A stretch of DNA of 64,000 nucleotides from Comamonadaceae bacterium ALPHA2B (GTDB lineage Bacteria; Pseudomonadota; Gammaproteobacteria; Burkholderiales; Burkholderiaceae_C): contig SCOE01000002.1 of NCBI GenBank assembly GCA_005503065.1, forward strand, positions 62,001 through 126,000, given 5' to 3'. The notes under the pieces are model-generated. The model had not been told where the DNA came from. It searched no databases and saw nothing but the letters and a program-made list of their open reading frames with translations. Positions 30,170 to 38,110 of this stretch are shown piece by piece. Each line of letters opens with the position of its first letter. Within the stretch, counting starts at the first letter, position 1. Position numbers and translations under genes: made by a program.

Positions 30170-30331
30170 GAAGCTGTGAACGAACCGACCCCGTCCGCTC
30201 GACGCGCCCTGACGACGCCCCTCGTCGTTGCAAATGCTCGCCATAGCCCGAGCTATGGCTGCGCTTTGCGCCTCGATGGGCGCCGCCCTGGCGCGCCGCT
30301 CGAACGCGGCCGATTCATTCTCAGCTTCTGA
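30167..30331. mobile_element. MITE-like element with terminal inverted repeats
   Basis: The ends 30167-30184 (TGAGAAGCTGTGAACGAA) and 30314-30331 (TTCATTCTCAGCTTCTGA) are inverted copies with 15 of 18 matches. In the middle, 30240-30247 and 30252-30259 form an 8-bp perfect stem (GCCATAGC / GCTATGGC) with a 4-base loop. The 165-base unit has no ORF I can support and lies between the dadA-like gene and nnr. It looks like a non-autonomous miniature transposable element or REP-type repeat; no target-site duplication was identified. Confidence 0.6.
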
Positions 30332-30375
30332 GTCACGGCATGCCGCCCGCGTGTGGCCGGCCTCAGAATCGGCGC

Positions 30376-31890
30376 ATGCAGCGCATCCATCCCGACCGCA
30401 TCCCCGCCCCGCTGCCGCTGTACGGCACGCAGGCCACGCGGCGCCTCGAACAGGCGGCCGCAGCCGCTGTGCCTTCGCACACGCTGATGCAGCGTGCGGG
30501 GCTGGCGGTGGCACGCCTGGCGATGGCCGTCGCGCCGCACGCGCGCTCGGTGTGGGTCGCCTGCGGCCCCGGCAACAATGGCGGCGACGGCTTCGAGGCG
30601 GCCATGCACCTGCAGCAGCGCGGCTACGCACCCACCGTGACCTGGATCGGCGACCCGGCACGCCTGCCGCCCGACGCGCAGGCGTCGCTGCGCCGTGCGC
30701 AGGCGGCCGGCGTCGCGATCGCCCACGAGCCGCCGGCGGCACCCGACCTCGTCATCGACGCCCTGCTTGGCCTGGGCAGCACGCGTGCCCCCGAAGGCCG
30801 CATGGCGGAGTGGCTTCGGCGCATGCGCGAAGGCGCAGCACCGGTGCTGGCGGTCGACCTGCCGTCGGGCCTGGATGCCGACACGGGCCGCCACGCTATG
30901 ACTTTCATAGCGTCTGGCGCCCGTCCCGCGGCCGCTGCAGCCCGTTTCTGCTTGAGCCTGCTGAGCCTGAAGCCGGGCCTCTTCACCGCCGAGGGCCGCG
31001 ACTGGGCCGGCGAAGTCTGGTTCGACGACCTGGGTTGCGCGGCCGTGCCTGGGATCGAGGCCGATGCCGAGCTGGCCGCCGCACGGGTCGACGCGCCACG
31101 CGCCCACGCGTCGCACAAGGGCAGCTACGGCGATGTCGCCGTGCTCGGCGGTGCGCCGGGCATGGCGGGCGCTGCCGTGCTGGCCGCGACCGCCGCCTTG
31201 CACGTTGGCGCCGGGCGTGTGTTCGTCGGTCTGCTGGGCGCCGAGCTGGCCTGGGACAGCATCCAACCGGAGTTGATGTTCCGCGATGCCGGCTCGCTGC
31301 CCTCTGCCGGACAGACGCTGGTCTGCGGCTGCGGCGGCGGCGACGCGGTACGCGCCGTGCTGCCGCGCGCGCTGGCCCACGCCGGGCCGCTGGTGCTGGA
31401 CGCGGATGCGCTCAATGCGCTGGCGTGTGACGCGCAGCTGCGGTTGCTCCTCGCCGCGCGCGAAGCCGCCACGGTGATGACGCCCCATCCGCTCGAGGCG
31501 GCGCGCCTGCTGGGCGTCGACACGCGCAGCGTGCAGGCCGACCGCCTGGCCGCGGCGCAGACGCTGGCCGACCGGCACGGCTGCACGGTCGTGCTCAAGG
31601 GCTCGGGCAGCGTCGTCGCCCACCCGGGCGCACGGCCGTCGATCAACCCGACGGGCAACGCGCGGCTGGCCACGGCGGGCACGGGCGACGTGCTGGCCGG
31701 CATGGTGGGCGCCGCCCTCGCCGCCGGCCACCCGCCGCGCGAGGCCGCGATCGCCGCCGTGTGGCAGCACGGCGCCCTGGCCGATCGCTGGCCGGCCGAC
31801 CGGCCGCTGACGGCCTCCGCCCTGGCGCGCGGCGGCCTCCAAAAGAAAAACGGGCCCGAAGGCCCGTCCTGCTTGCGCAAGCAGCTATAG
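30376..31890 (+). CDS. nnr: Bifunctional NAD(P)H-hydrate epimerase / ADP-dependent dehydratase
   Basis: Nnr repairs hydrated NADH and NADPH: the N-terminal YjeF-type domain (about 1-215) epimerises R- and S-NAD(P)HX and the C-terminal ribokinase-like domain (about 230-480) dehydrates the S form using ADP. Visible motifs are CGPGNNGGDGFEAAMHL and DLPSGLDADTG in the first, and HKGSYGDVAVLGGAPGMAGA and NARLATAGTGDVLAGMVGAA with the catalytic Asp in the second. The 504 residues match E. coli YjeF (515). Two repeat copies affect it: one at 30895-30957 encodes AMTFIA plus an Ala-rich stretch within the epimerase domain, and one at 31862-31900 supplies the TAG stop. The last 16 codons also read through the hairpin that terminates the opposing SDR transcript. 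Confidence 0.93.
   Translation: MQRIHPDRIPAPLPLYGTQATRRLEQAAAAAVPSHTLMQRAGLAVARLAMAVAPHARSVWVACGPGNNGGDGFEAAMHLQQRGYAPTVTWIGDPARLPPDAQASLRRAQAAGVAIAHEPPAAPDLVIDALLGLGSTRAPEGRMAEWLRRMREGAAPVLAVDLPSGLDADTGRHAMTFIASGARPAAAAARFCLSLLSLKPGLFTAEGRDWAGEVWFDDLGCAAVPGIEADAELAAARVDAPRAHASHKGSYGDVAVLGGAPGMAGAAVLAATAALHVGAGRVFVGLLGAELAWDSIQPELMFRDAGSLPSAGQTLVCGCGGGDAVRAVLPRALAHAGPLVLDADALNALACDAQLRLLLAAREAATVMTPHPLEAARLLGVDTRSVQADRLAAAQTLADRHGCTVVLKGSGSVVAHPGARPSINPTGNARLATAGTGDVLAGMVGAALAAGHPPREAAIAAVWQHGALADRWPADRPLTASALARGGLQKKNGPEGPSCLRKQL
30895..30957. repeat. 17-nt hairpin repeat with tail, copy 8 (inside nnr)
   Basis: Perfect GCTAT-N7-ATAGC at 30895-30911, stem extended to 8 bp (30893-30900 with 30906-30913). 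The tail to the right ends CTGCAGCCCGTTTCTGCTTG. Codons are GCT ATG ACT TTC ATA GC, residues 174-179. Confidence 0.8.
31850..31867 (-). terminator. Intrinsic terminator of the rnr-SDR transcript, inside nnr
   Basis: ACGGGCC / GGCCCGT with a CGAA loop, followed on the minus strand by TTTTTCTTTT. It ends transcription from the SDR gene (stop at 31923) but lies within the last codons of the convergent nnr gene. Confidence 0.85.
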
Positions 31891-31900
31891 AAAAGATAGC
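31862..31900. repeat. 17-nt hairpin repeat with tail, copy 9 (supplies nnr stop)
   Basis: Perfect GCTAT-N7-ATAGC at 31884-31900 with the tail to the left. The 20 bases 31862-31881 are identical, in reverse complement, to the tail of the copy inside cobS (63575-63628). The TAG at 31888-31890 ends nnr. Confidence 0.85.
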
Positions 31901-31922
31901 GATTGCGCAGCAGCTTGCGCGG

Positions 31923-32684
31923 TCAGCCCCGCCCCACGAAGGGCATCTTGGTCGCCATCACCGTGTGGAAGAGCACGTTGGCCTCCAGCGGCAGGTTGGC
32001 CATGTAGAGCACCGAGTGCCCCACCACCGCCACGTCCATCGTCGGCTCGGTGGCGATCTCGCCGTTGGCCTGCGGCACGCCCTTCTGGAAGCGCGCGGCC
32101 AGCTCGGTCAGCGCGTTGCCGACATCGATCTGCCCCACCGCGATGTCCCACTTGCGGCCATCGAGCGCGGCGGTCTTCGTCAGGCCCTGCACCGCATGCT
32201 TGGTCGCCGTGTAGGCCGCCGAGTTGGGCCGCGGCGTGGTCGCCGAGATGGAGCCGTTGTTGATGATGCGCCCGCCCTGCGGCGTCTGCGCCTTCATCGT
32301 GCGGAAGGCCTGCTGCAGGCAATAGAACATGCCGTTGAGGTTGATGTCGACCACCCCCTTCCACTGCTCGGGCGTCCAGTCCTCGAACGGGCCCGGCGGG
32401 TTGCCCACGCCGGCGTTGTTGAAGAGCAGGTCGACGCGGCCAAAACGCTCGACCACGGCGGCGAAGAGCGCCGCCACCGATTCGGGGTTGGACACGTCGG
32501 TGGGCACGGTGAAGGCACGGTCGCCGGCGCCGGATTCGTCGGCCACCGCGTCGAGCGGATCGGGCCGGCGCCCCGCCAGCGCCACGCGCCAGCCGTCGCT
32601 CAACAGGGCCAGCGCCGCAGCGCGGCCGATGCCGGTGCCGGCGCCGGTGACGATGGCGACGCCTTTCGAAGTCTTATCGGTCAT
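31923..32684 (-). CDS. SDR family NAD(P)-dependent oxidoreductase
   Basis: A 253-residue classical short-chain dehydrogenase. It has the cofactor motif [13 protein letters not shown] (TGxxxGxG) near residue 12, NNAGV at about 89-93, the catalytic Ser in [12 protein letters not shown] and the active-site pair in YTATKHAV (YxxxK). The substrate cannot be read; the C-terminal part ([20 protein letters not shown]) is like SDRs annotated as general oxidoreductases. It starts 46 bases after the rnr stop and is probably cotranscribed with it, with the terminator at 31850-31867 downstream. Confidence 0.92.
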   Translation of the reverse strand: MTDKTSKGVAIVTGAGTGIGRAAALALLSDGWRVALAGRRPDPLDAVADESGAGDRAFTVPTDVSNPESVAALFAAVVERFGRVDLLFNNAGVGNPPGPFEDWTPEQWKGVVDINLNGMFYCLQQAFRTMKAQTPQGGRIINNGSISATTPRPNSAAYTATKHAVQGLTKTAALDGRKWDIAVGQIDVGNALTELAARFQKGVPQANGEIATEPTMDVAVVGHSVLYMANLPLEANVLFHTVMATKMPFVGRG

Positions 32685-32730
32685 GGGTTCAATCTCCAGG
32701 GGAAAGCGCGAACACGGCCGGGCAGCCGCC

Positions 32731-35052
32731 TCAGGGCCGCGGCGCCTTGCGTTTCTTCTTCATCTTGCCCGCCGCCTTCTTGACGGCCGACCTCAGTGCC
32801 TGCATCGGCGAAGACGGCGTGCGCTCCGCACGCTCGCCGCGCTCGGCCGACTTGGCCGCGGCCCTGCGCGACTGGCGCTTGTCCGAGGCCTTGGCCGGCA
32901 CGCCCGAGGCGCCGGTGACGCCCTTGTCCTTGAGCGCACGCGCCGTCAGGTCCTCGCCTTCGCGCACCAGACGGAAGTCGATCTTGCGGCCGTCCAGGTC
33001 CACGCGGCTGACCTGCACCCGCACCCGGCTGCCGATGGCGTAGCGGATGCCGGTGCGCTCGCCGCGCAGCTCCTGGCGCGCCTCGTCGAACTTGAAGTAC
33101 TCGCCGCCGAGCTCGGTGATGTGCACCAGCCCCTCGACGTACATCGCATCGAGCGTGACGAAGATGCCGAAGGTGGTGACGGCCGTGACCACGCCACCGT
33201 ACTCCTCGCCCAGGTGCTCGCGCATGTACTTGCACTTGAGCCAGGCCTCGACGTCGCGGCTGGCTTCATCGGCGCGGCGTTCGTTGGCGCTGCAATGCAG
33301 GCCGGCGGCTTCCCAGCCCTGCAGTTCCTTGGTCGGCACCACGGTGGCCTTGGCGGGCTTGCTGGTGGGCGCCTTCACGCGGGCCGCCAGGCGTTTGGCC
33401 AGTTTGGCCTGCGCCTCGCCCGGCGTCGGCAGCAGCGGCAGCTGGTACTTCGTGTTGCCGAGGATGGCCTTGATCACGCGGTGCACCAGCAGGTCGGGGT
33501 AGCGCCGGATCGGGCTGGTGAAGTGCGTGTAGGCCTCGTAGGCCAGGCCGAAGTGGCCGCTGTTGATCGGGGTGTAGATCGCCTGCTGCATCGAGCGCAG
33601 CAGCATGGTGTGGATCTGCTGCGCGTCGGGGCGCTCCTTGGTCGCCTGGGCGATGGCCTGGAACTCCGAAGGATGCGGCTCGTCGCTGATCGACATGCCC
33701 ACGCCCATGGCCTTGAGGTAACTGCGCAGGATCTCCTTCTTCTCGGGCGTGGGGCCTTCGTGCACGCGGTACAGGCCCGGGTGCTTGCCCTGCGCGATGA
33801 AGTCGGCGCTGCACACGTTGGCGGCGAGCATCGCCTCCTCGATGAGACGGTGCGCCTCGTTGCGCACGCGCGGGACGATCTTCTCGATGCGGCCGGCTTC
33901 GTCGCAGATGATCTGCGTCTCGGTGGTCTCGAAATCGACCGCGCCGCGCTTGCTGCGCTGCTTGAGCAGTGCGCGGTACACATCGGCAAGGTTGATGAGG
34001 TCGGTGACGCGCTCCTTGCGCTTCGCCGCCTCGGGCCCGCGGGTGTTGGCCAGGATGGCCGCCACCTCGGTGTAGGTGAAGCGGGCGTGGCTGAACATCA
34101 CCGCCGGATAGAACTGGTAGGCGTAGATCTCGCCCTCGCCGGTGACCAGCATGTCGCAGACCATGCACAGGCGCTCGACCTCGGGGTTCAGCGAACACAG
34201 GCCGTTGCTGAGCTTCTCGGGAAGCATCGGGATCACGCGGCGCGGGAAGTACACGCTGGTCGCGCGGTCGTAGGCATCGATGTCGATGGCCGAGCCGGTC
34301 TTCACATAGGCGCTCACGTCGGCAATGGCGACCAGCAGGCGCCAGCCGTTCGCGGTGCGCGAGCGGCCGATCTTCGCGGGCTCGCAGTACACGGCGTCGT
34401 CGAAGTCGCGTGCGTCCTCGCCGTCGATGGTCACCAGTGGCACGTCGGTCAGGTCGATGCGGCCCTTCTTGTCGGCGGCACGCACCTTGTCGGGCAGCGC
34501 CCTGGCCTCGGCCAGGCAGGCCTCGGAGAACACATGCGGGACGCCGTACTTGCGCACGGCGATCTCGATCTCCATGCCGGGGTCGTCGATCTCGCCGAGC
34601 ACCTCGATCACGCGGCCGACAGGCTGGCCGAAGAGCGCGGGCGGCTCGGTGAGCTGGACCACCACGACCTGCCCCGTCTTCGCGGTGCCGGTCGCCCCTT
34701 TGGGAATCAGCACGTCCTGGCCGTAGCGCTTGTCTTCGGGCGCGACGAGCCAGATGCCGCCCTCGTGCAACAGGCGGCCGATGATGGGTTGTTCGGGTCG
34801 CTCGACGATCTCCACCACCCGCCCTTCGGGCCGGCCGCGGCGATCGAGCCGCACGATGCGCGCCTTGACGCGATCCTTGTGCAGCACCGCGCGCATCTCG
34901 TTGGGTGGCAGGTAGATGTCGGCTTCGCCATCGTCGCGCTGCACGAAGCCGTGTCCGTCGCGATGGCCTTGGACTGTTCCTTCAATTTCTTCCAGCAAGC
35001 TGCCGGAGGGGCCTGTATTTTTGATATGATCTCCTTCGTTCCTGAAATTCAA
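32731..35052 (-). CDS. rnr: Ribonuclease R
   Basis: RNase R is a processive 3'-5' exoribonuclease that digests structured RNA and acts in rRNA and tmRNA quality control. The 773-residue frame has an OB-fold cold-shock-type domain ([20 protein letters not shown] near residue 26), the RNB catalytic domain with [20 protein letters not shown] and its four Asp residues near 275-285, and an S1 domain ([20 protein letters not shown] near 640), followed by a basic Lys/Arg-rich tail. The start is uncertain: there is no ATG or GTG before the OB-fold. The listed start is TTG at 35052; TTG at 34998 is another choice, and a strong AAGGAG stands 5 bases before an ATC at 35025. It is divergent from tRNA-Leu. 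Confidence 0.93.
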   Translation of the reverse strand: MNFRNEGDHIKNTGPSGSLLEEIEGTVQGHRDGHGFVQRDDGEADIYLPPNEMRAVLHKDRVKARIVRLDRRGRPEGRVVEIVERPEQPIIGRLLHEGGIWLVAPEDKRYGQDVLIPKGATGTAKTGQVVVVQLTEPPALFGQPVGRVIEVLGEIDDPGMEIEIAVRKYGVPHVFSEACLAEARALPDKVRAADKKGRIDLTDVPLVTIDGEDARDFDDAVYCEPAKIGRSRTANGWRLLVAIADVSAYVKTGSAIDIDAYDRATSVYFPRRVIPMLPEKLSNGLCSLNPEVERLCMVCDMLVTGEGEIYAYQFYPAVMFSHARFTYTEVAAILANTRGPEAAKRKERVTDLINLADVYRALLKQRSKRGAVDFETTETQIICDEAGRIEKIVPRVRNEAHRLIEEAMLAANVCSADFIAQGKHPGLYRVHEGPTPEKKEILRSYLKAMGVGMSISDEPHPSEFQAIAQATKERPDAQQIHTMLLRSMQQAIYTPINSGHFGLAYEAYTHFTSPIRRYPDLLVHRVIKAILGNTKYQLPLLPTPGEAQAKLAKRLAARVKAPTSKPAKATVVPTKELQGWEAAGLHCSANERRADEASRDVEAWLKCKYMREHLGEEYGGVVTAVTTFGIFVTLDAMYVEGLVHITELGGEYFKFDEARQELRGERTGIRYAIGSRVRVQVSRVDLDGRKIDFRLVREGEDLTARALKDKGVTGASGVPAKASDKRQSRRAAAKSAERGERAERTPSSPMQALRSAVKKAAGKMKKKRKAPRP
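35022..35030 (+). promoter_or_regulatory. Candidate extended -10 promoter of tRNA-Leu
   Basis: TGATATGAT matches an extended -10 (TGnTATNNT). It lies about 60 bases upstream of tRNA-Leu and overlaps the translation start region of the divergent rnr gene. No -35 close to TTGACA is present, which fits extended -10 promoters. Confidence 0.45.
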
Positions 35053-35091
35053 AACATAACTGAAGCGCCGAACGGTACAGCAGTTATGAGG

Positions 35092-35176
<85 letters not shown>

Positions 35177-35187
35177 ACAACAGATGA

Positions 35188-35217
35188 AGCCACCGGCCAA
35201 CCCGGTGGCTTTTTTCT
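35188..35217 (+). terminator. Intrinsic terminator of tRNA-Leu
   Basis: A perfect 9-bp stem (AGCCACCGG / CCGGTGGCT) with a 5-base loop, followed by TTTTTCTT. Confidence 0.92.
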
Positions 35218-35331
35218 TGGCCGAACGCAGACGCAGCCTCGGTCGATGCGCTGCAACGACGCGGATCGGCCCGCAAGGCCATCGCATCGTCGGATCGCAA
35301 GACGGGACTCACTCGGCGATTCGTACCGGCC

Positions 35332-36720
35332 TCAGATCGGCACGCCGATCAGGTCGTGGCCCTCGGTCCCGACGATGCGGGCGCGCGTGAACTCACCGAC
35401 CTTCAGCTGCTTGCTGATCTTCTCGGGCGGCAGCAACCGCACGATGCCGTCGATCTCCGGCGCATCGGCATAGCTGCGGCCCAGGCCGCCCTTGCGGCCC
35501 AGCGCCGGCGCGGAATCGACGAGCACCTGCATCGTGGCACCGATGCGCCGCGTGAGCCGCGCGGTCGATACCGCCTCGGCCACTTCCATGAAGCGCGCAC
35601 GCCGCGCCTCGCGTTCGGCTTCGGGCAACATGCCCGGCAGCGCGTTCGCCGTGGCGCCATCGACCGGGCTGTAGGCGAAACAGCCCGCGCGATCGATGTC
35701 CGCTTCGCGGACGAAATCGAGCAGGTGATCGAACTCCTCTTCGGTCTCGCCGGGGAAGCCGGCGATGAAGGTGCTGCGGATCACGAGTTGCGGACACATC
35801 TCGCGCCAGCGCGCGATGCGCTCGAGGTTCTTCTCGCCGCTGGCGGGCCGCTTCATGCGGCGCAGCACATCCGGATGGCTGTGCTGCAGGGGCACGTCGA
35901 GATACGGCAGCACCTTGCCTTCGGCCATCAGCGGGATGATCTCGTCCACACTTGGGTACGGATACACGTAATGCAAGCGGACCCATGCGCCGTAAGGCTC
36001 GGCGATCTCGCCGAGGGTGCGCACCAGTTCGAGCATGCGCGTCTTCACCGGCTTGCCGTCCCAGAAGCCCGTGCGGTACTTCACGTCGACGCCGTAGGCC
36101 GAGGTGTCCTGGCTGATGACCAGCAGCTCCTTCACGCCACCCTCGAACAGCGCCCTCGCCTCCTTGAGCACATCGCCGACCGGCCGCGACACCAGGTCGC
36201 CACGCATCGAAGGAATGATGCAAAAAGTGCAGCGGTGGTTGCAGCCTTCGCTGATCTTCAGATAGGCGTAGTGCTTGGGCGTCAGCTTGATGCCCATGGG
36301 CGGCACCAGATCCACGAAGGGGTCGTGCGGCTTCGGCAGGTTGGCGTGCACGGCATCCATCACCTCCTGCGTCGCATGCGGGCCGGTGACGGCAAGCACG
36401 CTCGGATGCATCTGCCGAACCAGGTTGCCGCCGTCGCCGCCCGACTTCGCGCCGAGGCAGCCGGTGACGATCACGCGCCCGTTCTCGGCCAGCGCCTCGC
36501 CGATAGTGTCGAGGCTCTCCTTCACCGCATCGTCGATGAAGCCGCAGGTGTTGACGATCACGAGATCGGCACCTTCGAAGGTCTTGGCAGTCTGGTAGCC
36601 CTCGGCGCTGAGCTGAGTCAGGATGAGTTCGGAATCGGTGAGGGCCTTGGGGCAGCCCAGGCTGACGAAACCGACCTTGGGGGCGTCCGCGCTTCGTTCG
36701 GGGGAGACAACTTCGCTCAT
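35332..36720 (-). CDS. rimO: Ribosomal protein S12 methylthiotransferase RimO
   Basis: RimO adds a methylthio group to Asp-89 (E. coli numbering) of ribosomal protein S12 using two [4Fe-4S] clusters and SAM. The 462-residue protein has the N-terminal MTTase domain ([34 protein letters not shown] supply three Cys), the radical-SAM motif [15 protein letters not shown] and a C-terminal TRAM domain. The [10 protein letters not shown] form and the length distinguish RimO from MiaB. The ATG at 36720 starts [17 protein letters not shown]. It stands alone between the tRNA-Leu region and phaR, transcribed in the same direction as phaR. Confidence 0.96.
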   Translation of the reverse strand: MSEVVSPERSADAPKVGFVSLGCPKALTDSELILTQLSAEGYQTAKTFEGADLVIVNTCGFIDDAVKESLDTIGEALAENGRVIVTGCLGAKSGGDGGNLVRQMHPSVLAVTGPHATQEVMDAVHANLPKPHDPFVDLVPPMGIKLTPKHYAYLKISEGCNHRCTFCIIPSMRGDLVSRPVGDVLKEARALFEGGVKELLVISQDTSAYGVDVKYRTGFWDGKPVKTRMLELVRTLGEIAEPYGAWVRLHYVYPYPSVDEIIPLMAEGKVLPYLDVPLQHSHPDVLRRMKRPASGEKNLERIARWREMCPQLVIRSTFIAGFPGETEEEFDHLLDFVREADIDRAGCFAYSPVDGATANALPGMLPEAEREARRARFMEVAEAVSTARLTRRIGATMQVLVDSAPALGRKGGLGRSYADAPEIDGIVRLLPPEKISKQLKVGEFTRARIVGTEGHDLIGVPI

Positions 36721-36771
36721 GCGCCTATTGTCCCAGTTCTGCGGCCCAGGAGCCGCGGGCCGCAACGACCT

Positions 36772-37305
36772 TCAGGGCCGCTTCAGGCCAAAGGCGCCGA
36801 GCACCTGCTCGGTGTTCTTCTGCATCTGCTCCTGCATCTGCACGAACACGTTCTTCGACTGCTCGACATAGCTGCCCATCAGGCCCTGCAGCATGGGCGA
36901 CTGCATGCTCATGAAGTGCGACCACATCTCGGGCGTCAGCGTTTGCGCCTTCTCGGCGAGCTGCGCCTGGACCTCGGTCATGGCCTGGATGTTCTTCTCG
37001 AGATAAGGCCCCATGAAGCCCTGCACGGCCTGGCCGTAGAAGCGGATGATGCTGGCCAGCACCTGCTCGGTGAACATCGGTGCACCGCCAGCTTCTTCCT
37101 CGAGGATGATCTGCAGCAGGATGCTGCGCGTCAGGTCGTCGCCGCTCTTGGCATCGCGCACCACGAAGCTGGCGCCTTCGATGACAAGCTGCTTGACCTC
37201 TGCCAGCGTGATGTACGCCGAGGTGTCGGTGTCGTACAGGCGGCGGTTCGGATACTTCTTGATCACTCGCTGCGGCGACTTGGAAGCAACCTTCTTGCTC
37301 TGCAC
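36772..37305 (-). CDS. phaR: Polyhydroxyalkanoate synthesis repressor PhaR
   Basis: PhaR binds DNA upstream of phasin genes and also binds PHA granules, coupling phasin synthesis to granule formation. The 177-residue protein has the PHB/PHA accumulation regulator DNA-binding domain at its start (RVIKKYPNRRLYDTDTSAYI, about 14-33), then the PHB_acc repeats that bind polymer (FMGPYLEKNIQAMTE and QGLMGSYVEQSKNVFVQMQE). The start is GTG at 37305, with AAGGAG about 7 bases upstream. With the 3-hydroxybutyrate dehydrogenase gene at 41344 it indicates a PHB-storing organism. Confidence 0.95.
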   Translation of the reverse strand: MQSKKVASKSPQRVIKKYPNRRLYDTDTSAYITLAEVKQLVIEGASFVVRDAKSGDDLTRSILLQIILEEEAGGAPMFTEQVLASIIRFYGQAVQGFMGPYLEKNIQAMTEVQAQLAEKAQTLTPEMWSHFMSMQSPMLQGLMGSYVEQSKNVFVQMQEQMQKNTEQVLGAFGLKRP

Positions 37306-37421
37306 TGCAAACTCCTTCAGATGGCGCGCCCGATGAGGGCTCGGGACATTCTATGGAGACGTTTTGTTGCACCGCGCCAAGGTTTACCCTCACGGCCCGT
37401 CGAGCCCGGCTGCACGAGCCG

Positions 37422-37796
37422 TCAGAGGCTGGCGCTGGCGTATTCCGCCCCGCAGTTGCGGCACTTGGCGGTCTCGACGCTACCGTCCTCGTTGTCGTGG
37501 AAGCTCAGCAAGGTCTTGGTGCCGCTGAACACCCAGCAGCGCGGGCAATGCTCATGGCCAGCCACGGGCAGGTAGCCGCGGGCCCGCTGCTCGGCGCGCT
37601 CACGCGTCACCGTGATGCCATGCTGGCGCTCCGCGCGGGCCACGTCCTCGGCCGCCATCGAATGGTGGCGACCCGCTGCGCGATCGTTGATGCCGTACAC
37701 CACACGAGCGAACTCCAGTGGAGCCTGGCGCAACAGGGCCGCCAGTCGCTGTTCGGTGCGCGTGGCGTCGACGGGGGTTTCGGACGGGCTGATCAC
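37422..37796 (-). CDS. Conserved hypothetical protein with C-terminal zinc ribbon
   Basis: A 124-residue protein I do not recognise by name. The N-terminal two thirds is helical and charged (LAALLRQAPLEFARVVYGIN, then AAGRHHSMAAEDVARAERQ). The C-terminus has two Cys pairs, CPRC near 87-90 and CRNC near 113-116, spaced like a small zinc ribbon that could bind nucleic acid or stabilise the fold. The start is a GTG at 37796. It lies between phaR and tRNA-Val in the same orientation as both, with no obvious operon partner. Confidence 0.65.
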   Translation of the reverse strand: MISPSETPVDATRTEQRLAALLRQAPLEFARVVYGINDRAAGRHHSMAAEDVARAERQHGITVTRERAEQRARGYLPVAGHEHCPRCWVFSGTKTLLSFHDNEDGSVETAKCRNCGAEYASASL

Positions 37797-37983
37797 GTGG
37801 GAAATTCAAAGACGCCGGCCCTTGCGGCCAGGCTCCTCGGCAAGGTACCACAACAGCAACGTTGCCGCCATCGACCCGATTGGCTATGCACGCCAGCCGG
37901 ATCGCCGAAGCCCGAGTGCACATGGCAAAAGCCATACGACCACGGCGCGAAGCGCCGCGGCGGCTTGGACGAAGAAGGGAAAT

Positions 37984-38060
37984 TGGTAGGCGCGATTGGA
38001 CTCGAACCAACGACCCCCACCATGTCAAGGTGGTGCTCTAACCAGCTGAGCTACGCGCCT
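37984..38060 (-). tRNA. tRNA-Val(GAC)
   Basis: A 77-base tRNA with encoded CCA. On the minus strand the acceptor AGGCGCG pairs with CGCGCCT; the anticodon stem CCACC/GGTGG encloses TTGACAT with anticodon GAC, reading GUC and GUU. The D arm is TAGCTCAGCTGGTTAGAGCA and the T loop is TTCGAGT. It lies 46 bases downstream of relA. Confidence 0.97.
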
Positions 38061-38080
38061 GAGTTGTATTCGAGACCGCA

Positions 38081-38110
38081 AGTATAGCGCGAATTCGCAC
38101 GCGATCTCAG
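38081..38110 (-). promoter_or_regulatory. Candidate promoter of tRNA-Val
   Basis: On the minus strand, TATACT (38081-38086) is preceded at 18 bases by CTGAGA, four of six matches to TTGACA. The -35 overlaps the TGA stop of relA. Transcription would start about 14 bases before the mature tRNA. Confidence 0.55.

Noticed and set aside
37941-37960. GC hairpin downstream of tRNA-Val as a terminator
   Set aside because: One mismatch in the stem and no T run directly after it; kept out as unsupported.
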